From Viola odorata (taxonomy: Eukaryota > Streptophyta > Magnoliopsida > Malpighiales > Violaceae), in assembly GCA_963691705.1 (NCBI GenBank), contig OY829541.1, positions 43,975,661 to 44,039,660 of the forward strand: a stretch of 64,000 nt of DNA, written 5' to 3'. Position numbers and translations under genes: made by a program. Each line of letters begins with the position of its first letter. Position 1 is the first letter of the stretch. Below, one piece after another: positions 19,415 to 30,940 of this stretch. The notes under the pieces were generated by a model. It was not told the DNA's origin. It searched no databases and saw only the letters and a program-made list of their open reading frames with translations.

Positions 19415-20521
19415 AATTAAAGTACCTACAAAAAGAAACAAACACAATTGCTATATAACAAATGTTAGTCTCTCCCTCACGTGTTTTGCTCGTGTTTCAC
19501 ACAACTCTCTAATAATCTCACCTCCTTACCCACTTTTATCTCCAAGCATAAACCAAACCAAAGCTAGTAATGACTCTAAGAATCACGAAAGCACAAGGAT
19601 ATGCCAGGAAAACAAGGGCTAGAAAGAAAGGTAAAGAAAGCTGAAATAGTGTTCAAGAAGGAATGCGTGACTTGAACACCAAATTGGCTTAGAGTAGATA
19701 GATAATGTAGAAACAAAGAAGGGAAAAACCAAAGACACAAAAGGAAAGCTAGCTCAACAAAAGGAGAAAACAAATGGAAATGAAAATTGAAAGCCGAAAG
19801 TATGAGAAATGGAGGAAAAATGTAATCACTTCAAATGCACACCTAAAATGACTCAAGTACACACTTTAATGTTTAAACACAATGGAACTCTTGACTTGTG
19901 ACTCATCCTTTGCATTCGTTAATTTTTTTTTGATAGGTGAGTGCAAGAGCTCAAAATCAATGTGTATGACAAGTATTTCTATTTAAAAGTGTGTGACAAG
20001 TAGTTTGTAATTAAGAAATACTTTTCACTAAATGCCAAAAATTGATGATGTGGTAAAAGTGATGAGGTGGCAAAAATATGTGAGGTGGCAAGTGATGTGT
20101 CAAGTGAGTATGCATAAAATATCTACAAGAATATTCTATGCATATGCCTAATGAAATACTTGGTGTAAGAATGAGGGTGATGTGGCTGAATGTGGATCAA
20201 GTGTGGTGGATGACAACTACACAAGCAAACAAAAAAGGGACCACTTGGACCACTGCACATGGATGAATATTTGAAGATAAGAAGAACATGATGAATGTAC
20301 ACAAGGAAGAAGATGAAGATTTGAATCTTGAAGATGAGCACAAACACTGTTTTTCAAGAAATTTAAGCTCAAACAAGATCAAAACACAAAAAGATGAAAT
20401 TTTTGGCCAAAAACTGAAAATTACCAAAATGATAAAAATTGAAAAGTGACGTGGGGAAGATGCTTTGAACCACAAAAATGATGAAAAACACAAGATTACC
20501 AACCTAGAGAACGACCATGAA
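19415..20521 (-). other. Leader between PBS and gag of the second gypsy element
   Basis: About 1.1 kb with no supported gene. The long minus-strand ORFs here (up to 140 codons) are Phe/Ser/Leu-rich by-products of a purine-rich plus strand. Repeated AAGTGATGTGG and AAGTG-type phrases occur near 20035-20110. Confidence 0.5.
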
Positions 20522-20533
20522 GCTCTGCTACCA
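20522..20533 (-). promoter_or_regulatory. Primer-binding site of the second gypsy element
   Basis: The minus strand reads TGGTAGCAGAGC two bases after the LTR end. It differs by one base from the initiator-tRNA-Met type PBS TGGTATCAGAGC used by many plant LTR elements. Confidence 0.7.
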
Positions 20534-20535
20534 CT

Positions 20536-21206
20536 TGATAAGAGCTCGACTTCTTCAATGGAGTTTCGGCCGAGATGTTGAGTGAAGGATCTAGTCCTCT
20601 TTGGGAGGATGGTAACCACGGATGATGGAGTGAATCGATGAAGGTTTGATGATGGATAATGGAGTGATAGGCAGCGGAGTAATGAAGGAAAGCCGAAGAT
20701 GTAATGATGATAACTTTTATTGAACTTAATAATGAAAGGAAACCCTCTTTACAACAATGATAAAGCAACCTTCCTATATTAATTACTAAGGATCTCTTAA
20801 TCAAGACGACCCTTTCACTAACTAGAGTGAACAACCCGTTTGTTCTTGACAAAGATGGATAAAAAGTTCTAAGAACCCTAAACCCTAAAGCTACACTAAG
20901 GTTGGTCTATGAAGAGATTCACTCAAATTCAAGACAAGTCTAAAATGAGTCTATCACTCATTATTTATACTAGAGCTAAAACAAGGGGAAACCCCCATTT
21001 ACCCTTGGACAAAGGGCCTTGGATGGCGGGCTTGAAGATGGGCTTTGAAGGCTTCGGCGCATGGACTCATGGGTAGCTAGGGTTAGGCGCGGACGGGCTC
21101 ATGGGTTGGCCGGCCAACCCATGGGGTTCGTGCGAGGAAGATAGGGCACGCGGGAGGCCTTTTACGTGTAATGTGTGCGGGCACGGGTGGATTCATGCTC
21201 GTATCA
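20536..21206 (-). repeat. 5' LTR of the second gypsy element
   Basis: 671 bp. On the plus strand it starts TGATAAGAGC and ends GCTCGTATCA, a 10-bp terminal inverted repeat with one mismatch. A minus-strand TATAAATA box lies at 20962-20969, with a GC-richer U3 to its right and a transcribed-type region to its left. The flanking ACCATC at 21207 belongs to the CACTA-like repeat array, so this element inserted into that array. The partner LTR was not found in the window. Confidence 0.8.
20874..20889 (-). promoter_or_regulatory. Double telo-box in the LTR leader
   Basis: Two tandem plant telomere-type units (AACCCTAAACCCTAAA on plus). They lie about 75 nt downstream of the TATA box in the direction of transcription, where telo-boxes also occur in plant gene leaders. 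Confidence 0.5.
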
Positions 21207-24200
21207 ACCATCACGTCCCTCCCTTACCTTCGACATCCTCCACTTATATACCATCGTATTCCTTCCTCTTCCAAGGGGCGTGATTCGGGGCTAACTTTCA
21301 TATTGGATGTATCGATGGGAATTGGGTAATTTTAATTATCAACGGAAAAATTCGTCGATAATGTGCGATTCCCGTCGGTAGTTAATGTTAGGGTTGGCCG
21401 CACCTTCCTTTTTCTTCTTTCTTTCTTTCTTTCTTTTCTTTTCTTTCCTTCCACCCTCACCACTAGCATCCTTCTCCTCTATACTATCATATTCCTCCCT
21501 CTTCCACAGGGCATGATTCGAGGCTGACTTTCTTACTGGATGTATTGGCAGGAATTCCTATCGATAATGGGAAATTTTAATTATAGACGTGAAAACTAGT
21601 TGATAATGCGCGATTCCCATCGGTAGTTAATGTTATGATTAGCTGCACCTTCTTTTTTCTTCTTTCTCTTTTCTTCTTTCGTTCTTTCTTTCTTTTCTTT
21701 CCTTCCTTTCTCGCCACCGACATCCTTTTCTTATTTATTTCTTTCCTTCCTTCCGCACCTCTGACATCCTTTTCTTCTTTCTTTCTTACCTTTGTCTTTC
21801 TCTTTTCTTTCTTTCTTTCTTGCGCGGTTCCCATCAGTAATTAATGCTAGGGTTAGCTGCACCTTCCTCTTTCTTCTATCTCTTTTCTTCTTTCTTTCTT
21901 TTTTTCTTTTCTTTCCTTCCTTCCTCTCCACCGACATTCTTCTCTTCTTTTCTCTTTCTATGTTCTTCTTTTTTTCTTTCTCTTTTTTTTTCTTTTTACC
22001 CTTCCTCGCCATTGAAATCCTTTTATTCTTTCTTTCTTTCCTTTCTCTTTCTCTTTTATTCTTTCCTCCCTCATTGTCGACGTCCTTCTCCTCTATACCA
22101 TAACATCCCTCCCTCGCACCTGGCATGCTTCTCTTTTGTACCATCGCATTCCTCCTTCCGCGAGGAGTAATTCGGGGCTCACTTTCTTATTGAATGTATC
22201 CACGGGAATTCCCATCAATAATGGGAAATTTTAATTATTGACGAGAAAACCCGTCAATAATGCGCGATTCTCGTTAGTAGTTAATGTCATGGTTAGACAC
22301 TCCTTCTTTTTTCTTCTTTCTCATTTCTTCTTTCTTTCTTTTCTTGCCTTCCTTCCTCACTATCGACATCCTTTTCTTCTTTCTTTTATTCCTTCCTTCA
22401 TCGACGCCAGTCTCATTTTCTTCTTTCTTTCATCCCTTTCTCTGTCTCTTTTCTTCTTCTTTTTCTTCTTTCTTATCTTTCCTTCCTCCCTCTTCGTCAG
22501 CATCCTTATTCTCTTTATCACCATGTACCTCCCTTACCGTTGGCATCCTTCGACTCTATGTTATCGCGTCCCTCCCTCGTTGTTGGCATCCTTCTCCTTT
22601 GTATCATCGCATTCCTCCCTCTTCTGCGACGTGTGATTCGGGGGAGACTTTCCTACTGGATGTATCGAAAGTAATTCCTGTCGATAATGGGAAATTTTAA
22701 TTATTGACCAAAAAACCGTCAATAATGTGCGATTCTTATTATTATTTAATGTTAGGGTTAGCCGCACATTCCTTTTTCTTCTTTCTTTATTTCTTTTTTC
22801 CTTCCTCCCTCGATGCTGGCATCCTATTCCATTGTACCATCACTTCCTTCCCTATGTGCCTGCATCCTTCTCCTCTGTACCATTTCATTCCTACCACTTC
22901 CGCGGGGCATGATTCGGGACAAACTATCTTACTAGATGTATCAATGGGAATTCTCGTCGATAATAGGAAATTTGAATTATCGACTGGAAAATGATTATGC
23001 ATAATTCTTATCGGTAGTTCTTGTTAGGGTTAGCCGCACCTTCTTTTTTCCTCTTTCTCTTTTCTTCTTTATTTTTTCCTCTCTTTCTTTTCTCTCCATC
23101 CTTCCTCACCACTGTCATCTTTTTTCTTCTTTCTTTGTTTCCTTTGTTCCTCGCCATTGGCATCCTTTTCTTCTTTCTTTCCTTTCTCTTTCTCTTTCTC
23201 TTTTCTTCTTTCTTTCTTTCTTTTCTTTCCTTCCTCTCTCGCCATCGAGATCCTTTGCCTATGTACCATCGCGTCCCACTCATGTCGCTGACATCCTTCT
23301 ACTCTATACCATCGTGTTGCTACCCGATTTTTGACATTTTTGTCATAAGATATCCATATTTTACTGTTTTATGTTGTTCGAACTTCTATCGGTTTCAAAC
23401 GAGATTTCTCGAACCATAGATCAAACTTTTTTGTCTTTTTTTATATTATCATATTTTTGTTCGCATCATTTTGTTCATTACGTTTTACTCCATATTTTAG
23501 TATTTTTTGTTCAAATTTTTTATCAGTTTCTAGCAAGATTTCTCGTACCGATAGCTCGAACCAATTAAATAAATACTAAATCATTTTCCCTTCCCATCTC
23601 ATCTCAATCGTTGATCAATCTTTTGACTCTCTTTATGCCCATCCAACTGTTCTCTCTTTTCTTCATCATCACCCATTTAATGCATTTCCTCCAGCTGACC
23701 TTGCCGACGTTCATTCATCATCACACAAGCCATCATCGACCACCCAATGTCAACCCTTACCATCTCATTAATGCGACCATCAATGCACCTGACAGCCAGC
23801 TGCCTCGCCGACGCATTTTCATCATTACCAGCCTCGTCATCGCGCCTCATCGACGACCAACTCATGGCTCCTAACCGACTCCAAACTTTCCCTATAAATA
23901 CCAAGCTCAAGACAACCAAAAAAGGGGGACCAATTCACACTCTCGTCTTCCTTTATTTCATGCTCTCTTTCAACCGATTTCATTATTTTCTTTCAATCAA
24001 TTTCAATCGCTTTGCTTTCAATTGAATCAACTGCTTTGTTTTAATTAATTACTTACTGCGTTGTTTTAATTATTTAATTGTTGCCTCTGTCCAATTAATT
24101 AAGTGTTGCCTCTGTTTTCAATTAATTGTTCTGTTTTAGGATTAGTTTGATTGGCACTGTTTGTTTCATTTAATTACATTGTTTAGTTAATTTGCTTGAT

Positions 24201-26110
24201 GTTGTTGGTTTGTCTTGACTGTTGTTTGATTGCGAGTTATGAATGGTCACCAGTCGAGTCTGGTTCATTAGTTCAGGTCGTCGTCGGTAGCGGCAGCGTG
24301 CGCCGACGGTTGGTTTGCTCTTAACTTGCTTTCGTTTCTGTTGTGGATTGAATTGCTTGCTTGTTGGTTGTTTTAATTGCTGCTGTCATGGGATTTTATT
24401 TTGGGCTAGTTTTCGGCCATTTTTTTGTGTTTCTAGTTGGTTGGAGCTGCCCAAGAAGATGAAGTTAGGAAGAAGAAGGAGGGAATAGGGCTTGGTTTTA
24501 AAAAGCAGGGAAGGGTTGGGCCTGTCTTAATTTTGTTTGTTGGTCATGGGCCAAGTGGTTGTTTTGGCCCAGCGAGAAAAGAAAGAAGAAGAGAGGTCGG
24601 GCCTACTGGCCCAGCTAGTGGGCTAGAATTCTAGGCCCAAAAGGCTGTATCATTTAGTTGAGCCCAACGCATTAATGTTAGGGCTAGCCGCACCTTTCTT
24701 TTTCTTCTTTCTCTTTTCTTTCTTTCTTTCTTTCTTTCTTTCTTTCCTTTCTATTTCTCTTTTGTTCTTTCTTTCTTTCTTTTCTTTGCTTTCTCCCTCA
24801 TCGCCAGCATGCCTCCCCTTTGTACCATCGTGTCTCTCCCTCTCTGTCGCCATCCATCTCGTCCCTCCCTTGCCACCGACATCCTTCTATTTTATACCAT
24901 TACATTCGTCCCTCTTCCGCGGGGCGTGACTCGGGCTGACTTTCTTACTGGATGTATCAACAAGAATTCCCGTCAATAATGGAAAATTTTAATTATCGAC
25001 GGGAAAGCCGTTTATAATGTGTGATTCCCATCGGTAGTTAATGTTAGGGTTAACCGCACCTTTCTTTTTCTTCTTTCTCCTTTCTTCTTTCTAGCTTCCT
25101 TTCTTTCTTTTCTTTCCTTCCTCCCTCGCCATCGACATCCTTCTCCTTTGTAACGCCGCGTCCATCCCTCGTCGTCGATATCCTTCGCCTTTGTACCATT
25201 GCGTCTCTTTCACAACTACCATCCTTCTACTCTATACCATCACTCTTCCCTCTTCCGTAGGACGTGAATCGGGGCTGACTTTTTGGAAATTTTAATTATC
25301 GATGGGGAAACCCATCAATAATGGGCAATTCTCGTCAGTAGTTAATGTTATGGTTAGTCGCATCTTCATTTTTCTTCTCTTTTTGTTCTATCTTTCTTTC
25401 TTTTGTTTCCTTCCTCCCTCGGTGCTAGCATCCTTCTCAGTACCATTGCATTCGTCCCTCACCATCAACATCGTTCACCTTTGTACCCTTTATTCTCTCC
25501 ATCGTCGTCTGCATCTTTCTCCTCTATACCATCACATTCCTCCCTCTTCTACATGGCGTGATTCAGGGCTAACTTTCTTACTGGATGTATCAATGGGAAT
25601 TCCTATCGATAATGGGAAATTTTAATTATCCACGGGAAAATACATCGATATTGTGTGATTCTCGTCGGTAGTTAATGTAAGGGCTAGCTGCACCTTCCTT
25701 CTTCTTCTTTCTCTTTCTTCTTTCTTTCTTTCTTTATTTTCTTTCTTTCCTTTCCCTTTCTCTTTTCTTCTTTCTTTCTTTCTTTTCTTTTCTTTCTCCC
25801 TCGTCGTCGGCATCCCTGTCCTCTGTACCATCGCGTCTTTCCCTCGCCGTCGCCATCCATCTCGTCCCTCCCTTGCCGCCGACATCCTTCTCCTTTATAC
25901 CATCATATTCGTCCCTCTTCCGCGGCGTGTGATTCGAAGCTGACTTTCTTACTGGATGTATCAATGAGAATTCCCGTCAATAATGGAAAATTTTAATTAT
26001 CGACGGGAAACCCGTCTAGAATGCGCGATTCCTGTCGGTAGTTAATGTTAGGGTTAGCCACAACTTCCTTTTTCTTCTTTCTTTTTTTTTTTTCTTTCCT
26101 TCCTTCTCGC
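21207..26110 (+). repeat. Array of about ten subterminal repeat units with homopyrimidine tracts
   Basis: Each unit has three parts. First comes a phrase like GCGTGATTCGGGGCTGAC. Next is GGATGTATCAATGGGAATTC, then CCCGTCGATAATGGGAAATT with its inverted partner AATTATCGACGGG and a GTTAGGGTTAGCCGCACC phrase. Last is 100-350 bp of TTTC/TTCTTTC-rich sequence. Unit cores lie near 21305, 21535, 22190, 22655, 22935, 24950, 25290, 25580 and 25950, with partial ones near 21820 and 24670. The long Phe/Ser ORFs on plus and Lys/Glu/Arg ORFs on minus are products of these tracts. Confidence 0.8.
23315..24671 (+). repeat. LTR-like insertion, family starting TGTTGCTACCCG
   Basis: It interrupts a repeat unit (left flank ATACCATCG, right flank TTAATGTTAGGGC). 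It starts TGTTGCTACCCGATTTTT, identical to the start of the block at 31065, and ends in CA. TATAAATA at 23893-23900 fits an LTR promoter. The flanks do not form a target duplication and part of the host unit is missing, so either the end is misplaced or a deletion occurred. A solo LTR is the likeliest reading. No gene inside. Confidence 0.5.
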
Positions 26111-26143
26111 TGGCGACATTCTTCTCCTCTGTACACATAAGGA

Positions 26144-26299
26144 ATGCAAGCCATAAGAATCTCAGGTTATATAGAAGCATTGGATAGAGACTCTAAAATT
26201 ATGGTTCCTGATGATGATTATGGTTTATATGCGATTGACATTTTATATCCCTCATTGGTAAGACCAATAACTTCTATCGTAGATTCTTATGCTTCGTAA
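26144..26299 (+). CDS. Short exon-like ORF, 51 aa, possible captured gene fragment
   Basis: An ATG frame (MQAIRISGYIEALDRDSK, later DDDYGLYAIDILYPSL) with a codon composition unlike the surrounding repeats, preceded directly by an in-frame TAA. A splice-donor-like GTAAGA at 26259 follows Ser-Leu, and TATCTAG at about 26385-26391 could be an acceptor, but joining them gives a stop at once. CACTA elements often carry host gene pieces between their subterminal regions. Family not recognised; may be chance. Confidence 0.25.
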   Translation: MQAIRISGYIEALDRDSKIMVPDDDYGLYAIDILYPSLVRPITSIVDSYAS

Positions 26300-26880
26300 C
26301 ATATATTTATAAAGTGATTTTTTTATGGCTGAGTTAGTTGTAGTTTTCCACAATAACAAACAAAGTAGTGTTATTTCATTTTCATATCTAGGTATAAAAG
26401 CTCGTGGATTCTTGTTTACGCCTTCCATTGCATTGGCCATTAGACTCGTCTTCCTTAGCAGCTTTCTTTTATAATTGTATATCATGTATAATATGGAATA
26501 TCATGTATATATTTATGCAAATATTAAATTCTCTATATGTTTGTGTTTTTAGTACAATTTCTTCTAATTTCATATTAATTGAAATATGAAATCAATTATT
26601 TATATCTCACTCTATTTAGTTTGTACTAATAATTATTTAAATTTTATTTATTTTTATTTTAAAAAATGTGCAAACATAATCAATATTTGAGTATGATTAA
26701 TTAAAAATTAAAATACGATATAAAATAGATATCTATTAATAAAATCGTCAAATATAATTACAATTAAAATTTATTAATTAAATAAGCAAAAATAATATTT
26801 ATTAAAATTTAGTTTAAAATCAATATATATAGTTCTAGTTGCGTAACTCATATTGAGTGGATTGTTCTCGTCGATAACCT
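26300..26880. other. AT-rich stretch without gene
   Basis: About 580 bp of A/T-dominated sequence with no supported ORF or motif, lying between the exon-like ORF and the GTCGATAA-type motifs before the terminus. Confidence 0.6.
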
Positions 26881-27119
26881 ACATAATATATATCAATAGG
26901 TTTAAACTCATCGATTATTTCCAAAAAATGCCCCACCGTTATTGATGTGTCATTCTCGTCACAATTCTTCTAAAAAACATGCGCCCCCAAAAAGACTTTT
27001 CTTCAAGCTATCGAAGGGCGACGTCTCTATTTTTTATGGGATCCCGTCGTTATTTTCTCATCGATAACACGCATTATCAACATTCGCGAGTTTCTGACGG
27101 GTTTGGTCCGTCGGAATAA

Positions 27120-27137
27120 CCGTACTTTTTTGCAGTG
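27120..27137 (-). repeat. CACTA-like terminal inverted repeat
   Basis: The minus strand reads CACTGCAAAAAAGTACGG from 27137. The 3-bp target duplication cannot be tested because the other end is missing. Confidence 0.6.
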
Positions 27138-28290
27138 TGCCTTGTATAAGTGCCAACACCTTTACATAGTCATCAAACTGATTTATAAATGTTTTGTTCC
27201 TGTAATGTTTTGAGAACATATAGCATGCTATTATGGCTCTATTTGGAAGTTGGATGTTTGAGGTATTGATTAGGCCTAGATAATCTTGGTTGGATTTGTG
27301 GTGTGAAGTGTTTATCTATTTCTTATGGTGAGATTGATGATCGGATTAGAAGATGAGTTTCTGAGTTTTGTTTGTTTGTTTATTTTCTTTTATGAAAGCA
27401 ATAGGCAAGTGTGGGGGAATTTGATTGAGTATTTATTTTGGTTGTTTTTGTTATCTAATTGTGTATCTTTTTTATAATATTATTGTTGTTTTAAGCCTTA
27501 GTTCCTTCATTCTTGCAGATATGAGCTATGGAAATGGTTTTGGAAAAAATGAGCTAAAACTGTCATGTTTTGACAAAGATTACTCGAGTTTGAGACGAGG
27601 AATTTCTACACCAAGAATGCAATAATTCAAGCAGAAAAGGACTCTTGAGACAAATCTTCCAGAAATAGACCAAGAATATTTTCCCGATCAAGACGAGTTT
27701 CTAGACCTATGAAGTTGTGAGCCTAGAAAGCAGCGGGCTAGACTTTAGGCCAAGGATGCGAGTTTGGGAAGGAAGCGGCTGGCGTCTTCAGATATGTTTA
27801 AATATGAATAAGATTAGATTTTGGTGCAATTGTGATCCTTTTTGGATATGATATAATTTATTTAGGTTATATTTATGATTGTGAACATTGGTTGGAGATA
27901 ATTAGGGAAAAAGACTATTTAATTGTTTCCTTGAATTATCAACGACCAAACTTTTACTCTTTGATTTTAATTCCAATTTTATTTTAGTTTTGAACTTCAT
28001 CTTCTTCCTTGTTTCAAAGATTCTTTCTTATGCAATTTAATTTATGCTTTCTAATTATTATTATGTCTAGCTAAATTATTTTAATTCTTAGTAAAGACTA
28101 AAGGTGTATGATTACATTCATTTGTAAGGTCTAATTGTACTTTATATTTTCCGCCTTGCATTTATAAATTCGCCAATTAATTATCGGCATCATTTATTTC
28201 ATATTTAAAATATATGCAGTGTAGGTATTGAAACTGAATCATCACAGTCATTTCTTACAAGTTTTTGGTAAGCAACAAAGAAGACTTGAA
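27138..28290 (+). mobile_element. LTR-retroelement remnant (PPT and LTR-like)
   Basis: GGCAAGTGTGGGGGAAT (27404-27420) resembles the G-rich polypurine tract of plant LTR elements and directly precedes a TG (27422). The following 800 bp read like a plant LTR: mixed-composition start, then AT-rich U5-like sequence with polyT. Neither the right LTR end nor a partner was found. No intact ORF; the 66-codon ORF at 27425 has no features. Confidence 0.4.
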
Positions 28291-28635
28291 GACATTTAGG
28301 TCAAATAATGATACTAGGAAATGTGAATGACTTAATTAAAACCTCACCTGACAACCGAGGCTTCTCAGACTTTGGTAATAGGGATAGTAAGTAAATTGGT
28401 TAATAATGAATATCCATTAATATTCGTCCACTATAATCTCTAATTCGGTGTTTTGATCAACCGTGTAGTTAGAGTCGCTTATTGTGACGCAATGAACAAT
28501 TAAATACCGATTAGACATTTAGGTCAAATAATGATACTAGGAAATGTGAATGACTTAATTAAAACCTCACCTGACAACCGAGGCTTCTTAGAGTTTGGTA
28601 ATAGGGATAGTAAGTAAATTGGTTAATATATCTCG
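28291..28635 (+). repeat. 223-bp tandem duplication
   Basis: GACATTTAGGTCAAATAATG begins at 28291 and again at 28514; the second copy follows the first with two mismatches for about 120 bp. The second half of the unit (28406-28516, starting ATGAATATCC) reappears at 29330-29440. Confidence 0.85.
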
Positions 28636-28724
28636 CATGACAACAGAAGGTATCTTACTCAAAAACTGTCTTAATAACTATGCAATTGGGAAATAAATAT
28701 TCTTGCACCAATGATCAAATGATA

Positions 28725-30760
28725 CACTACAAAACCACTACTTATTTCCGACGGACGATTTTTGACGGAAAATATTTCGTCAAAAAATGTGACAATTTCC
28801 AATGGACTCTCCGTCAAAACAATCCTTTTTTTTCTTATCGAAAAAAAATTCAGCGACAGAAAATAGGAACATTTGTGATGGAATATTCCGTAAAAAAATG
28901 TTTGCGAGGGAAAATCCGTCGCAAAATGTTTCCGATTTAGTGTTTCCGTCGAAAACTATTTTGCGACAGAAGCTCCATTGGAAACATTTGGTGCCAGGTC
29001 GAAGTATTGAGCAAAATATTCCTGCGAGAGGTTTCCTACCAAGTAATCTGTCGAAAATGTTTCGACGGAAAAGTCGGTTGGAAAAAGTTTACATTTTCTA
29101 TGGAAGTTTGCCGTCGGAAAAGGAATATTGTTTGCGACATACTTTCCGACTTAATGTCCGTCAAAATGGTGAAACACACCGTTTCATTTAAGAATAAAAC
29201 GACAATATTCGTACTTATTACGACTAGTTTCTATTGTCGTAACAGGTGTAACATTTCTTTTCCACAATTTAGTTCTCTTCAATTTTTAAAGAAACCTAGT
29301 ATTATAAATGGATAATCAATAAAGTAGGAATGAATATCCATTAATATTCGTCCACTATAATCTTTAATTCGGTGTTTTGATCAACAGTGTAGTTAGAGTC
29401 GCTTATTGTGATGCAATGAACAATTAAATACTGATTAGACCTCATGCACCTGATTTTATTGCGAAACCACGATGTTGCAATATTGTAATTACATATATCC
29501 CAAACTGTATAAAGCAGAAGAGCATGTTCAAAGAAACAAGAGCTTGCATTTTCACAAGGTTGTATCAATAACGAGGATACTGAAAGAACCCATAGTGAAA
29601 ATTATAGTTGCGAGAGTTGATGTTGAGGAGATAAGAAGGTGGAAGTTCTCTATATAGGCATAGAAGAATGTACTCCATCGACACAAGAGCTCCATCATGT
29701 TGTTACTAGTCTCTCTTCTGAGCTTTATACCAAAAATGTTCACTTTCTTATGGAACTCATTGAGGTTACTCTCGATCTCTTTTAATTCCCTCTAAGAATG
29801 ACATAATAGGACTTGTTGTATCTACAACTTTGTTGATTTGCAATAATGAGATTGGCTTCCCAAGATAAAATAATGATATTGGATTTTAAACAATTAAAAC
29901 AATGACTTTTCGACATTGAGAACCTATAGCGATGAAAAGAAACCTATTACGACGAAATAATACATCAACGAACTTTTTTGACCAAATTTTCGACCGCATC
30001 TTTGTGAAAGTAGTTAAACACAACGTTTTGCTTACCAAATTTCCGACAGGCGTCTGTCTAAAATCCCGTCGGAAATCGACATTGAGATCCTATAACGATG
30101 GAAAAAAACCTATAACGATGAAAGAAATCGTCGAGGAAATTTTCTTACCGCATATCTGTCGAAACGGTTAAATGCAACGTTTCGCTTACCGGATTTCCAA
30201 CGGGCCTCCGTAAAAAATGTTGTCAGAAATCGACAAGGGAGAGGAAATATACCATATCGTTTGTGAAATGGTCAAAACAAGCCTTTATATACATAGAGGT
30301 GGTAAAGACATGGTGTCCCTACAGGGATATCCGATAAAGTTGAAACTATACATCAATTATTTCATCAATATCGACCATTTCAATTCAGTAATAACTTGTC
30401 ATTAGTAATACATGACTTGTATCATTGATGCCAACATATGACTGTATTGAGGTCGTCGATATTGGAGGTATACATGATGTACAATTCCAATTTTATGTGA
30501 TTTTTTAATATTTTCCTACCGAATTTCTGTCGCCATTTTACTAAACAGATTTTCGATGGTATTCCATTGGAAATTATGTAGGTGACGCCGTCAGAAATTT
30601 ATGTGAAATTTTACAAGTTTTGGACCGAATATCCGTCAGAAAAAATAGTTTTTTGACCGAATTTTTGACCGAATGTCCATCGAAAGAGTGAAGCACACCA
30701 TTTTACTAAACTCAGTTTCGACAGAAAGTCGGTCGGAAATGCCATCAGAAATTCGGATAA
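28725..30760 (+). mobile_element. Second CACTA-like segment with GACGGAAA-type repeats
   Basis: CACTACAAAACCACTAC at 28725 is a typical CACTA terminus and is followed by TTCCGACGGACG. Variants of CCGTCGGAAA, GACGGAAAAT and CCGTCAAAA recur on both strands to about 29170 and again from 29900 to 30760. A 111-bp block of the neighbouring duplication lies inside at 29330. No right terminus and no transposase were found, so it is a non-autonomous or broken element. Confidence 0.5.
29330..29440 (+). repeat. Third copy of half of the 223-bp duplicated unit
   Basis: Matches 28406-28516 over the same 111-bp length with about four mismatches (CTCT/CTTT, ACCG/ACAG, GACG/GATG, CCGA/CTGA). Confidence 0.85.
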
Positions 30761-30897
30761 AGCTCCTTATCTATCTGGGTATCAAAGCGCAGGTCATTCC
30801 CTCTCATTTCTTATCTCTTCTCTCTCTCTCTCCTCTTCTCTCGCTCCGTCCTCTCTGTCTTTCATCCTTCGACGAACTGCGTACACCATCAGAGCCT

Positions 30898-30940
30898 ATG
30901 GCCGGCGTCGTCTCTTTCAACTCCGGCGAGCCTCTGCGAG
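30898..30940 (+). CDS. Exon-like ATG segment, possible 5' exon of a captured or truncated gene
   Basis: A CT-rich stretch typical of plant 5' leaders (CTCTCTCTCTCTCC, about 30813-30855) leads to ATG, then MAGVVSFNSGEPLRG, with a splice-donor-like GAG|GTATAT at 30941. No downstream exon follows before the LTR-like block at 31065. GC content is higher than its surroundings. Family not recognised. Confidence 0.3.

Larger units (their letters stand above)
21207..27137 (-). mobile_element. CACTA-like DNA transposon, degenerate, right end present
   Basis: The right edge reads, on the minus strand, CACTGCAAAAAAGTACGG, followed by TTCCGACGG-type sequence. This is the layout of plant CACTA-superfamily termini (CACTR plus subterminal motifs). 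To the left, many copies of the motif GTCGATAAT and its complement ATTATCGAC run back to 21207, where a gypsy LTR interrupts. No transposase was recognised; 26300-26880 is AT-rich and apparently empty. The left terminus is not in the window, and strand is given only from the terminus seen. Confidence 0.55.

Noticed and set aside
21577..23419. Many 60-138-codon ORFs rich in Phe/Ser (plus) or Lys/Arg/Glu (minus)
   Set aside because: They are translations of TTTC/TTCTTTC tracts in the repeat array, without domains.
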